From Lachnospiraceae bacterium (GTDB lineage Bacteria > Bacillota > Clostridia > Lachnospirales > Anaerotignaceae), in contig JAQVIB010000111.1 in the NCBI GenBank assembly GCA_028695945.1, positions 1 to 6,869 of the forward strand: 6,869 nucleotides of DNA, given 5' to 3'. The position numbers were made by a program, and so were the translations under genes. A model generated the notes under the pieces. The model searched no databases. It was not told the DNA's origin and saw nothing but the letters and a program-made list of their open reading frames with translations. Each line of letters opens with the position of its first letter. Positions within the stretch are counted from its first letter, which is position 1. This document shows positions 1 to 5,811 of this stretch, in pieces.

Positions 1-718
1 CTATCACTTTACTACACTTGCCCCAAACCTTGGTGTTGTGCAGGGGAAAAACGGTGAGGACTTCGTTTTGGCGGATATTCCTGGGCTTGTAGAGGGTGCA
101 AGTGAAGGTGTTGGTCTTGGTCACGAGTTTTTAAGGCACGTTGAAAGAACAAAGGTATTTATTCATGTAGTGGATGCGGCAGCTTTGGAGGGCAACGACC
201 CTGTTGAGGAAATTAAAAAGATAAACAACGAGCTTTTTAATTACAACGCTGAATTGGCAAAACGCCCACAGGTAATAGCGGCAAACAAAATTGATATTCC
301 AGAGGCGGAGGAGAATGTTCAGCGTTTAAAGGCAGAATACGAGCCTTTAGGCTATGAAGTTTATCCCATTTCTGCGGCTACAAACACAGGATTAGATGCA
401 TTATTAGCGTCGGTTGCGGCAAAACTTAAAGATTATCCGGAAGATATTGTGTTTGAAGAAGATTTTGACGAGTTCCAAGAACCAGAAATGGACAACCAGC
501 CTTTTGAAATTGAAGTTTTCGATGGCAACTACTATGTGGTTACAGGTGTTGGTGTAGAAAAAGTAATTGGTTATACTTACATTGATACAGAAAAAGGCTT
601 TGCGTTCTTTCAAAAATATCTTAAAGAAAAGGGCATTATAGCCGCTCTTGAAGAAAAAGGTATAAACGAAGGCGACACCGTTAGAATATATGGTTTAGAA
701 TTTGATTATTTTAAGTAA
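1..718 (+). CDS. obg: Obg-family GTPase, 3' part (5' end outside window)
   Basis: Obg (ObgE/CgtA) is an essential GTPase that binds the 50S subunit and acts in late ribosome assembly and stress signalling. The reading frame is open from the window edge (codons begin at base 2), so the gene starts upstream; the GTG at 38 is only an internal Val. The visible 238 residues hold the switch I stretch YHFTT (fragment residues 1-5), the G3 motif DIPG (25-28) followed by the Obg-typical LVEGASEGVGLGHEFLRH, the G4 motif NKID (95-98) and the G5 Ser-Ala (124-125). From about residue 165 to the end comes the C-terminal OCT domain (FEIEVFDG...VRIYGLEFDYFK). The glycine-rich Obg fold and the P-loop are expected upstream and cannot be seen. 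The stop is 18 bases before yhbY, so the two are probably co-transcribed. Family assignment is very secure. Confidence 0.97.
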   Translation, partial: YHFTTLAPNLGVVQGKNGEDFVLADIPGLVEGASEGVGLGHEFLRHVERTKVFIHVVDAAALEGNDPVEEIKKINNELFNYNAELAKRPQVIAANKIDIPEAEENVQRLKAEYEPLGYEVYPISAATNTGLDALLASVAAKLKDYPEDIVFEEDFDEFQEPEMDNQPFEIEVFDGNYYVVTGVGVEKVIGYTYIDTEKGFAFFQKYLKEKGIIAALEEKGINEGDTVRIYGLEFDYFK

Positions 719-736
719 TTTAGAAGGAGAAATTTT

Positions 737-1033
737 ATGCTGACAAGCAAGCAGAGAGCATATTTAAGAGGTATGGCCAACGGGATTGACACTATTTTTC
801 ATGTTGGAAAAAGTGGTGTAACACCAGAGCTTACAGAAACCTTCAGCCAAGCGTTAGAAGCAAGAGAACTTGTTAAAGCAAATGTGCTTGACAATAATCT
901 TCTTGGCCCACGTGAGGTTGCACAAACCATTGCAGATAGAACACATGCAGAGGTTGTTCAGGTTATAGGCAACAAATTTGTGCTTTATAGAAAGTCCAAA
1001 AAACCTGTTATTGAGCTGCCAAAGGCTAAATAA
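737..1033 (+). CDS. yhbY: YhbY-type CRM-domain RNA-binding protein
   Basis: This 98-residue protein matches the small single-domain YhbY family (YqeI in Bacillus), which associates with pre-50S particles and is thought to help ribosome assembly. The start MLTSKQRAYLRGMAN and the loop VGKSGVT (residues 23-29), which contains the GxxG signature of the CRM RNA-binding fold, are diagnostic. The segment ARELVKANVLDN (42-53) and the closing strand VVQVIGNKFVLYRKSKK (73-89) are also typical. The length is normal for the family. A strong ribosome binding site, AGGAG at 725-729, sits seven bases before the ATG. It follows obg directly and is followed by an intrinsic terminator, so it looks like the last gene of the obg operon. 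The exact molecular role of the family remains poorly defined. Confidence 0.96.
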   Translation: MLTSKQRAYLRGMANGIDTIFHVGKSGVTPELTETFSQALEARELVKANVLDNNLLGPREVAQTIADRTHAEVVQVIGNKFVLYRKSKKPVIELPKAK

Positions 1034-1049
1034 GCGGAAAAACTCGAGG

Positions 1050-1079
1050 CGGCTGCAAATTAAATGCGGCCGTTTTTTT
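1050..1079 (+). terminator. Rho-independent terminator after yhbY
   Basis: An eight-base-pair GC-rich stem (CGGCTGCA at 1050-1057 pairing with TGCGGCCG at 1065-1072, with one G-U pair) encloses a seven-base A/T loop. It is followed at once by seven T residues (1073-1079). It lies 16 bases after the yhbY stop codon and ends the obg-yhbY transcript, separating it from nadD, which has its own promoter. Confidence 0.9.
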
Positions 1080-1107
1080 AGTTAAAACGTGAATTTTACT
1101 ATATAGC

Positions 1108-1136
1108 TTGTACTTTTATGACGAATAAAGTATAAT
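1108..1136 (+). promoter_or_regulatory. Housekeeping sigma-factor promoter for nadD-yqeK-rsfS
   Basis: A -35 box TTGTAC (1108-1113) and a perfect -10 box TATAAT (1131-1136) are separated by exactly 17 bases. Transcription would start near 1143, leaving a leader of about 35 bases before nadD. Its position just after the yhbY terminator supports an independent nadD operon. No operator or riboswitch is visible in the short leader. Read from consensus only. Confidence 0.8.
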
Positions 1137-1176
1137 ATTTAGGGAATTTACAAAACCCATAACTGAGGTGTTTGTT

Positions 1177-1812
1177 TTGAAGGATGATATTAAAATATTA
1201 AAGGGTATTAAAAAGTTTGCTATACTTGGTGGAACCTTTGATCCTATACATTTTGGTCATATTTCAGTGTCAGAGGCCGTTTTAAACCAAACCAATGTAG
1301 AAAAAGTTTTGCTTATACCATGTGGTAAGCCGCCTCACAAAGACAATGAGGACGTATTGGACGGGCATACAAGGCTGGAAATGGCAAGGCTTGCTGTTGA
1401 GGGACATAAAAATATGATGGTTTCTTCATTAGAGATTGACCGTGGCGGAACCACATATACTGTAGATACGGTATCACAGCTTAAAGACCTTCTTGGTGAT
1501 GAAGTTGAATTTAAATTTGTAACTGGTGCTGATGCTATTCACTATATTAAAACATGGAAAGATTATAAACATCTTTTACGCATATGCAGTTTTATTGCAG
1601 TTACACGACCTGGTTATAATAAAAATGCTTTGGCTAATGAAATTCAGCAAATGGAAGATGATTTTAAATGTGATATTGAATTTATTGAAATACCGCCTGT
1701 GGATGTATCTTCATCAGAAATACGTAAAAACATCAGCAACGGACTTTCTATTAATGGAATGGTTCCCCATAAAGTTGAAGAATATATTTTGAAAAATGGG
1801 TTATATAAGTAG
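1177..1812 (+). CDS. nadD: Nicotinate-nucleotide adenylyltransferase
   Basis: NadD transfers AMP from ATP to nicotinate mononucleotide, giving deamido-NAD, the next-to-last step of NAD synthesis in the cytoplasm. The nucleotidyltransferase signature GGTFDPIHFGH (residues 18-28 from the chosen start) carries the HxGH-type ATP-binding motif. It is followed by IPCGKPPHK, which is typical of substrate binding, then TGADA and a Trp in the middle, and SSSEIR near the C-terminus, the family's (I/S)SSxxIR motif. I chose TTG 1177 as the start, giving 211 residues. The GAGGTG at 1165-1170 is a good ribosome binding site six bases before it, whereas a GTG at 1168 would lie inside that site. There are about ten residues before the first strand, slightly more than in Bacillus NadD. 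It is the first gene of a three-gene operon; the yqeK ribosome binding site overlaps its stop codon. Confidence 0.95.
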   Translation: MKDDIKILKGIKKFAILGGTFDPIHFGHISVSEAVLNQTNVEKVLLIPCGKPPHKDNEDVLDGHTRLEMARLAVEGHKNMMVSSLEIDRGGTTYTVDTVSQLKDLLGDEVEFKFVTGADAIHYIKTWKDYKHLLRICSFIAVTRPGYNKNALANEIQQMEDDFKCDIEFIEIPPVDVSSSEIRKNISNGLSINGMVPHKVEEYILKNGLYK

Positions 1813-1821
1813 GAGATTATT

Positions 1822-2409
1822 ATGCTGGATTTTATTACAACTGAACGAAAATTACAGTCCGCATTGTCTATTGAAAGATACATTCATACAATGGGTGTTG
1901 TTAAGACTGCCCTTAAGATGGCAGACACATTCCAAGCAGACCGTTATAAGGTACAAGCTGCTGCACTTTTGCACGACTGTGCCAAGGATTATCCACCTGA
2001 CATGAAAAGACGCTTTTGCAAAGAATTTCATGTAAATGTGGATGAAATAATGCTTAACTGCATAGACCTAACCCATGCTTTTTTGGGTGCAGAGGTTGCA
2101 AGAAGAGAATACGGTGTTGAGGACGAAGAAATTTTGGATGCCATAAGATACCATACAACAGGCAGAAAAAACATGGGTATTATAGAGAAGATAGTATTTA
2201 TTGCGGATTATATAGAGCCTAACAGAAAAGCTTTTGACACACTTGAAGAGGCAAGAAAGCTTGCATTTGAGAATATCGACACAGCAATGGCATTTATACT
2301 TAAAAGCACTATTGATTTTGTAAATGAACGAAAAAGACCGCTTCATCCATTATCGGTTGAAGCTTTTGAATATTACAGTGGTATTGTAAAATTAGGAGGT
2401 AATATATGA
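1822..2409 (+). CDS. yqeK: YqeK-type HD-domain hydrolase (probable Ap4A hydrolase)
   Basis: YqeK proteins are HD-superfamily metal-dependent phosphohydrolases that split diadenosine tetraphosphate (Ap4A) symmetrically into two ADP. The 195-residue product has the expected metal ligands: His22 in RYIHTMGV, the His51-Asp52 pair in ALLHDCAKDYP, His85 in LTHAFLGAEVA, His111 in IRYHTTG and Asp129 in IADYIEPNR. The segment IRYHTTGRKNMG is characteristic of YqeK, and the length is typical. A ribosome binding site, AGGAG at 1811-1815, overlaps the nadD stop codon, and the start is six bases on. The 3' end overlaps rsfS by four bases (ATGA), so translation of the two is probably coupled. The family is secure; the Ap4A activity is inferred from characterised homologues. 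Confidence 0.94.
   Translation: MLDFITTERKLQSALSIERYIHTMGVVKTALKMADTFQADRYKVQAAALLHDCAKDYPPDMKRRFCKEFHVNVDEIMLNCIDLTHAFLGAEVARREYGVEDEEILDAIRYHTTGRKNMGIIEKIVFIADYIEPNRKAFDTLEEARKLAFENIDTAMAFILKSTIDFVNERKRPLHPLSVEAFEYYSGIVKLGGNI
2394..2400 (+). promoter_or_regulatory. Consensus ribosome binding site of rsfS inside yqeK
   Basis: AGGAGGT lies five bases before the rsfS ATG and is at the same time part of the Leu-Gly-Gly codons near the end of yqeK. Together with the ATGA overlap it fixes the rsfS start and points to coupled but strong translation of rsfS. Confidence 0.85.
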
Positions 2410-2744
2410 ACTTAGATTTTAAAGAAGCAGCAAAAATTGCACAAGAGGCTCTGGAAGATAAAAAGGCAGAGGATATTAAAGTTTTAGATTTACAGGGATT
2501 ATCCAATATTACAGATTATTTTGTAATTGCAAGTGGTAACAATGTTAATCAGCTTAGGGCAATGGCAGATAACGTAGAAGAAAAGCTTTTTAAAGAAGGT
2601 TACAAGCTTCATCATTCAGAAGGTTACCAAGGTGGTGCATGGGTGCTTTTGGATTTTGGCAATATCATTGTTCACCTTTTCAACAAAGAGGAAAGAGAAT
2701 TTTACAGCCTTGATAGAGTTTGGGGCGACGCAAAAGAAATTTAA
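2406..2744 (+). CDS. rsfS: Ribosomal silencing factor RsfS (Iojap/YbeB family)
   Basis: RsfS binds ribosomal protein uL14 on the 50S subunit and blocks joining with the 30S subunit, lowering translation in starvation or stationary phase; it is also linked to 50S maturation. The 112-residue protein shows the whole conserved core: VLDLQGLSNITDYFVIASGNN (about residues 26-46), a Gln and Ala-rich helix (QLRAMADNVEEKL), the EGYQGGAWVLLDFGNIIVHLF block (72-92), and REFYSLDRVWGDA at the end. The length is normal. It is the last gene of the nadD operon, which matches the usual Firmicutes order, although many relatives carry a LytR-CpsA-Psr family gene between yqeK and rsfS that is absent here. A hairpin follows 11 bases after the stop. 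Confidence 0.96.
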   Translation: MNLDFKEAAKIAQEALEDKKAEDIKVLDLQGLSNITDYFVIASGNNVNQLRAMADNVEEKLFKEGYKLHHSEGYQGGAWVLLDFGNIIVHLFNKEEREFYSLDRVWGDAKEI

Positions 2745-2755
2745 TTTAAAGAAAA

Positions 2756-2780
2756 AGGGTGTAGACATTGTCTACACCCT
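2756..2780 (-). terminator. Hairpin terminator between convergent rsfS and S1 genes
   Basis: A perfect 11-base-pair inverted repeat (AGGGTGTAGAC at 2756-2766 and GTCTACACCCT at 2770-2780) encloses a three-base loop. On the minus strand it is followed by a T-rich run (the complement of AAAAA at 2752-2756 and more A/T), making a good intrinsic terminator for the S1-domain gene, whose stop codon is five bases away. On the plus strand the downstream sequence GAATATTATCTTTT is less T-rich, but the hairpin may still stop rsfS transcripts, so it is probably shared. Confidence 0.85.
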
Positions 2781-2785
2781 GAATA

Positions 2786-3232
2786 TTATCTTTTGTTTGC
2801 ACGTTTGTTCAAGCTTGCCATTTTATCATTGGATTGCTTGAGGAAATCTTTCATTCTCTCTTCAAACTCGTTAAGTGGTGGTTGAGGTGAAGCCTGAGAA
2901 TCATTACGTCTGTCATAATTAGGCTTCTGGTCCCGAGGTTTATAGTTAGATTGTTTTTGTGGCCTGTCAGTTCTTTCTGGTCTTTCAGGTTTTGGAAGTG
3001 CTGCTCTTATTGAAAGAGAAATACGCTTTGTTTCTGCATCAATGTTCATTATTTTTACTTTTATGGTATCATCAACCTTAATATGGTCGTTAATATCCTG
3101 TACAAAGCTATTAGCTATTTGGGAAATATGAACAAGACCCTGACCGCCGCCCTCAAGAGCAACAATTGCTCCAAATGGTGTGATTTTAATTACCTTACCT
3201 TCAACAATACTGCCTACTACATGTTCTGACAT
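2786..3232 (-). CDS. S1-domain RNA-binding protein (YabR/GSP13-like)
   Basis: The 148-residue protein begins with one S1 RNA-binding domain (about residues 6-77): VGSIVEGKVIKITPFGAIVAL, then GLVHISQIA and a closing RISLSIRAA. This is the pattern of the Firmicutes general stress protein 13, YabR and CvfD group, which bind RNA or ribosomes and affect translation or virulence factor expression in some species. Residues 78-120 are low in complexity, rich in Pro, Arg, Gln and Asn, and probably disordered. The tail FEERMKDFLKQSNDKMASLNKRANKR looks like a charged helix and recurs, as I remember, in clostridial homologues. It has its own promoter and terminator and so is a single-gene unit. AGGAG (complement of 3244-3248) precedes the ATG by 11 bases, slightly long. 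The domain is certain; the exact role is unknown. Confidence 0.92.
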   Translation of the reverse strand: MSEHVVGSIVEGKVIKITPFGAIVALEGGGQGLVHISQIANSFVQDINDHIKVDDTIKVKIMNIDAETKRISLSIRAALPKPERPERTDRPQKQSNYKPRDQKPNYDRRNDSQASPQPPLNEFEERMKDFLKQSNDKMASLNKRANKR

Positions 3233-3277
3233 TAATGATTACACTCCTATTATTTATTAAAAAACTTGAATAAAAGA

Positions 3278-3306
3278 ATTATAGCATATCTGTAAATAAA
3301 TTACAA
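3278..3306 (-). promoter_or_regulatory. Extended -10 promoter for the S1-domain gene
   Basis: Reading the minus strand, TTGTAA (3301-3306) is followed after exactly 17 bases by TATAAT (3278-3283), which is preceded by TG and one base, the extended -10 signature. Transcription would begin near 3271, about 38 bases before the start codon. The -35 box lies just upstream of the methyltransferase ribosome binding site on the other strand, so the two divergent units share this short control region. Confidence 0.8.
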
Positions 3307-3326
3307 TTGATTTTTCGGAGGAAAAT

Positions 3327-4691
3327 ATGGCTAAAAAAAACGATATCATAGAAGTTAAGATAGATTACATCGATTTTCCAAATAAAGGAACAGGAAAATA
3401 CGAAAACAGTAGGGTTATAGTTAAAAATACACTACCGGAGCAGCTTGTGCAGTGCAAAATAACTAAAAAGCGTGACGGAAAGCTGGAAGGAAGGCTTGAA
3501 GAAATAAAAGAGCATGCACCTTATGAGATAAAGGCTGGGTGCAGTCACTTTGATTTATGCGGGGGATGTTCTTATCAGAATATTACAATGGAAAAGGAAA
3601 ATGAAATTAAGGAGAATCAGGTTCTTAAACTTTTGCAAGATGCAGGGATAAGAGATTTTCAGTATGATGGAATTGAGGTTTCCCCTGTTGTTAATGGATA
3701 TAGAAATAAGTGTGAGTTTTCTTTTGGAGATACCAGCAAGGATGGTGAGCTTGCCCTTGGAATGCGAAAAAGGCAAAGCTTTTATGAAGTTGTAACTTTA
3801 AGCGATTGCAATATTATTGATAACGATTTTATAAACATAATTCACTGCGTCCTTGATTTCTTTAAGGAAAGAAATGTTCCATTTTATCATAAAATGCGTC
3901 ATGATGGTGTTTTAAGGCATCTTGTTGTGCGTAAGGGCGCATATACTGGCGAAATACTTATAAATTTAGTTACAGCAAGTAATATTAACTTTTCTCTTAA
4001 TGATTTTGCAAATGTATTGCTTAGCCTGAAAACAAGTGGTAAAATATGTGGAATACTTCATACAGAAAACAATAGCGTTGCGGATGTTGTGAAAAGTGAT
4101 TCCACAAAAATTCTTTACGGAAGGGACTACTTTACAGATAAACTTTTTGACTTAGAGTTTAAAGTTACTGCATTTTCATTTTTCCAAACAAACACTAAAG
4201 GTGCAGAAAAACTGTATTCCATTGTTAAGGATTATGCTGGAAATGCTGGAAACAAGGTGATATTCGACCTTTATTGCGGAACGGGCACAATAAGCCAAAT
4301 TATGGCTGAAAAAAGTAAAAAGGTTGTTGGAATAGAAATTGTTGAAGAAGCAATTGAAGCTGCCAAAGAAAATGCAAAACATAACGGTATAGAAAACTGT
4401 GAGTTTATCGCTGGTGACGTGCTTAAAAAGGTTGATGAGCTTACAGACAAACCAGACCTTATTATTGTTGACCCTCCAAGAGATGGTATACATCCTAAGG
4501 CAATTACTAAAATAATTGATTTTGGTGCACCAGAAATTATTTATGTATCCTGCAAGCCAACATCGTTGGCAAGAGATTTGGTGATATTTGAAGCAAATGG
4601 ATATAAAACCAAAAGGGTTATGTGTATGAATCAATTTGGACGTACAAACCACGTTGAAACTGTTGCACTTATATCACGCTGTGATAAATAA
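3327..4691 (+). CDS. rlmD: 23S rRNA m5U methyltransferase (RlmD/RlmCD type)
   Basis: This class uses S-adenosylmethionine to methylate C5 of uridine in RNA; RlmD acts on U1939 of 23S rRNA, and the Firmicutes RlmCD forms may act on both U747 and U1939. The 454-residue protein has an N-terminal TRAM RNA-binding domain (about 5-62) and an iron-sulfur cluster motif with Cys72, Cys78, Cys81 and a likely fourth ligand, Cys161. A central domain and the methyltransferase fold follow, with SFFQTN (284-289), the SAM-binding DLYCGTG (314-320), DPPRDG (382-387), the nucleophile Cys409 in YVSCKP and the general base Glu444 in HVET. All catalytic residues are present. GGAGG at 3317-3321 precedes the ATG by five bases. 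It is transcribed divergently from the S1 gene; no clear promoter or terminator of its own was found. The exact target uridine cannot be read from sequence; tRNA-type TrmA-like action is less likely. Confidence 0.93.
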   Translation: MAKKNDIIEVKIDYIDFPNKGTGKYENSRVIVKNTLPEQLVQCKITKKRDGKLEGRLEEIKEHAPYEIKAGCSHFDLCGGCSYQNITMEKENEIKENQVLKLLQDAGIRDFQYDGIEVSPVVNGYRNKCEFSFGDTSKDGELALGMRKRQSFYEVVTLSDCNIIDNDFINIIHCVLDFFKERNVPFYHKMRHDGVLRHLVVRKGAYTGEILINLVTASNINFSLNDFANVLLSLKTSGKICGILHTENNSVADVVKSDSTKILYGRDYFTDKLFDLEFKVTAFSFFQTNTKGAEKLYSIVKDYAGNAGNKVIFDLYCGTGTISQIMAEKSKKVVGIEIVEEAIEAAKENAKHNGIENCEFIAGDVLKKVDELTDKPDLIIVDPPRDGIHPKAITKIIDFGAPEIIYVSCKPTSLARDLVIFEANGYKTKRVMCMNQFGRTNHVETVALISRCDK

Positions 4692-4733
4692 GTTAAATAT
4701 GCAATTATAAAAATAAATATTTTGAATTATTAC

Positions 4734-4749
4734 CTTTATTATAATAAAG
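4734..4749. repeat. Perfect 16-base palindrome upstream of the flippase gene
   Basis: CTTTATTATAATAAAG reads the same on both strands and includes a TATAAT at 4740-4745. It lies 29 bases before the chosen start codon of the flippase-like gene, so it could be an operator over a -10 box or part of a weak hairpin. No good -35 box lies 16-18 bases upstream of the TATAAT. In A/T-rich DNA such palindromes also occur by chance, so a regulatory role is only a suggestion. Confidence 0.35.
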
Positions 4750-4778
4750 AGGCAATAGTAAATAGGAAGAGACTGAAT

Positions 4779-5810
4779 ATGAATAAGAGAAAATTAATAG
4801 GGAATTTGTTATTTTTGGTTTTCGTTTTCTCTGCAATGATATACTATATTTTTCAAGAGCAAGACCTAACCAAAATAATGATTCAGATAGGTAATGCCAA
4901 TATGTTCTATTGGATAAGTGGGATAATTTGTGTAGTCCTTTTTATCGCATGTGAATCAATTATTATTTTCTATTTGATGAAAAGTATTAAGCAACAGGTA
5001 AAATTGTTACATTGTTTTCTCTATTCTTTTATAGGATTTTTCTTTAGTTGCATTACTCCTTCAGCCAGTGGTGGACAGCCTGCACAAGTATATTTTATGA
5101 GAAAAGACAAAATACCTGTGGGAATATCAACTTTAATACTGATGATTGTAACAATTACTTATAAGATGGTATTAATAGCTTTAGGAATTGTTGTGTTAAT
5201 TGCTAGACCCGCACAAATAATGTATTATTTCCAACCAGCAATAGTTTTTTTCTATTTGGGAATATTTCTAAATATTGTAGTGGTTGGATTCATGATTTTT
5301 CTCATATTTGATCCAGCTTTAGCAAGAACTGCTCTCATAAATATAATTAAGTTTCTTAGTAAGTGCCGTATTTTAAAAGGACCAGAAAAACTAACGAACA
5401 GAGTAAATTCTGCAACAGAGAAATATAAAGAGGCTGCATCTTACTTTAAAACCCATAGGTTAGTTGTGTGTAATGTGTTCTTAATGGCAGTAGTTCAAAG
5501 AATATTGCTTTTTAATGTAACCTATTTAGTGTATCGATCCTTTAACCTTAGCAAAATAAGTTGGTTAACAATTATTTTTTTACAAGGAATGATTTCAGTA
5601 GCTGTGGATATGTTGCCATTTCCTGGAGGAGTTGGAATAAGCGAAAAGCTTTTTCTACTGGTATTTTCGCCGGTTTTCGGAGAAATTACTTTGTCTGCAA
5701 TGGTAGTAAGCAGAGGGCTTAGCTATTATACAGAATTGATACTCAGTGCTCTTGTTACTATTATTGCATATTTTACAATTGGAAAGACAACAGAAGGGAA
5801 CGATTTTTAA
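4779..5810 (+). CDS. Flippase-like integral membrane protein (YbhN/AglD/MprF N-domain family)
   Basis: This polytopic membrane protein belongs to the UPF0104/TIGR00374 group, related to the flippase part of MprF (lysylphosphatidylglycerol synthase transmembrane domain). Diagnostic motifs are PSASGGQPAQVYFMRKD (94-110) and LPFPGGVGISEKLF (279-292). Hydrophobic segments lie near residues 7-24, 44-66, 78-95, 116-143, 152-177, 228-250, 262-280, 291-311 and 317-335, and residues 190-225 form a charged cytoplasmic-looking stretch. I chose ATG 4779 (343 residues) because AGGAAGAG at 4764-4771 precedes it by seven bases and MNKRK then leads into the first membrane segment; the longer frame would need a TTG at 4722 with no ribosome binding site. 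It ends one base before pssA, so it is probably co-transcribed with the phospholipid genes. The substrate is unknown; movement of a phospholipid or lipid-linked precursor is inference. No synthase domain is attached. Confidence 0.88.
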   Translation: MNKRKLIGNLLFLVFVFSAMIYYIFQEQDLTKIMIQIGNANMFYWISGIICVVLFIACESIIIFYLMKSIKQQVKLLHCFLYSFIGFFFSCITPSASGGQPAQVYFMRKDKIPVGISTLILMIVTITYKMVLIALGIVVLIARPAQIMYYFQPAIVFFYLGIFLNIVVVGFMIFLIFDPALARTALINIIKFLSKCRILKGPEKLTNRVNSATEKYKEAASYFKTHRLVVCNVFLMAVVQRILLFNVTYLVYRSFNLSKISWLTIIFLQGMISVAVDMLPFPGGVGISEKLFLLVFSPVFGEITLSAMVVSRGLSYYTELILSALVTIIAYFTIGKTTEGNDF

Positions 5811-5811
5811 A

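Noticed and set aside
2068..2346. 92-codon minus-strand frame inside yqeK, and similar frames at 404-613, 1644-1883 and 3555-3776
   Set aside because: All are antisense shadows of strongly supported genes with no recognisable protein features.
3257..3285. Plus-strand promoter for rlmD (TTAAAA, 17 bases, TATAGC)
   Set aside because: Both boxes match consensus at only four of six positions in A/T-rich DNA, so it is not firm enough to list as a feature.
4176..4652. 158-codon open frame on the minus strand inside rlmD
   Set aside because: It lies entirely within a well-recognised gene, its translation is rich in Cys, Phe, Asn and Tyr with no family resemblance, and there is no convincing ribosome binding site.
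4722..4778. Longer N-terminus for the flippase-like protein starting at TTG 4722
   Set aside because: There is no ribosome binding site before the TTG, the extra 19 residues do not look like the family, and the stretch includes the palindrome. ATG 4779 has a clear site.
5746..5811. Upstream extension of PssA beginning MLLLLLLHIL
   Set aside because: The extension overlaps the end of the flippase gene in another frame, has no ribosome binding site, and the family start fits ATG 5812.
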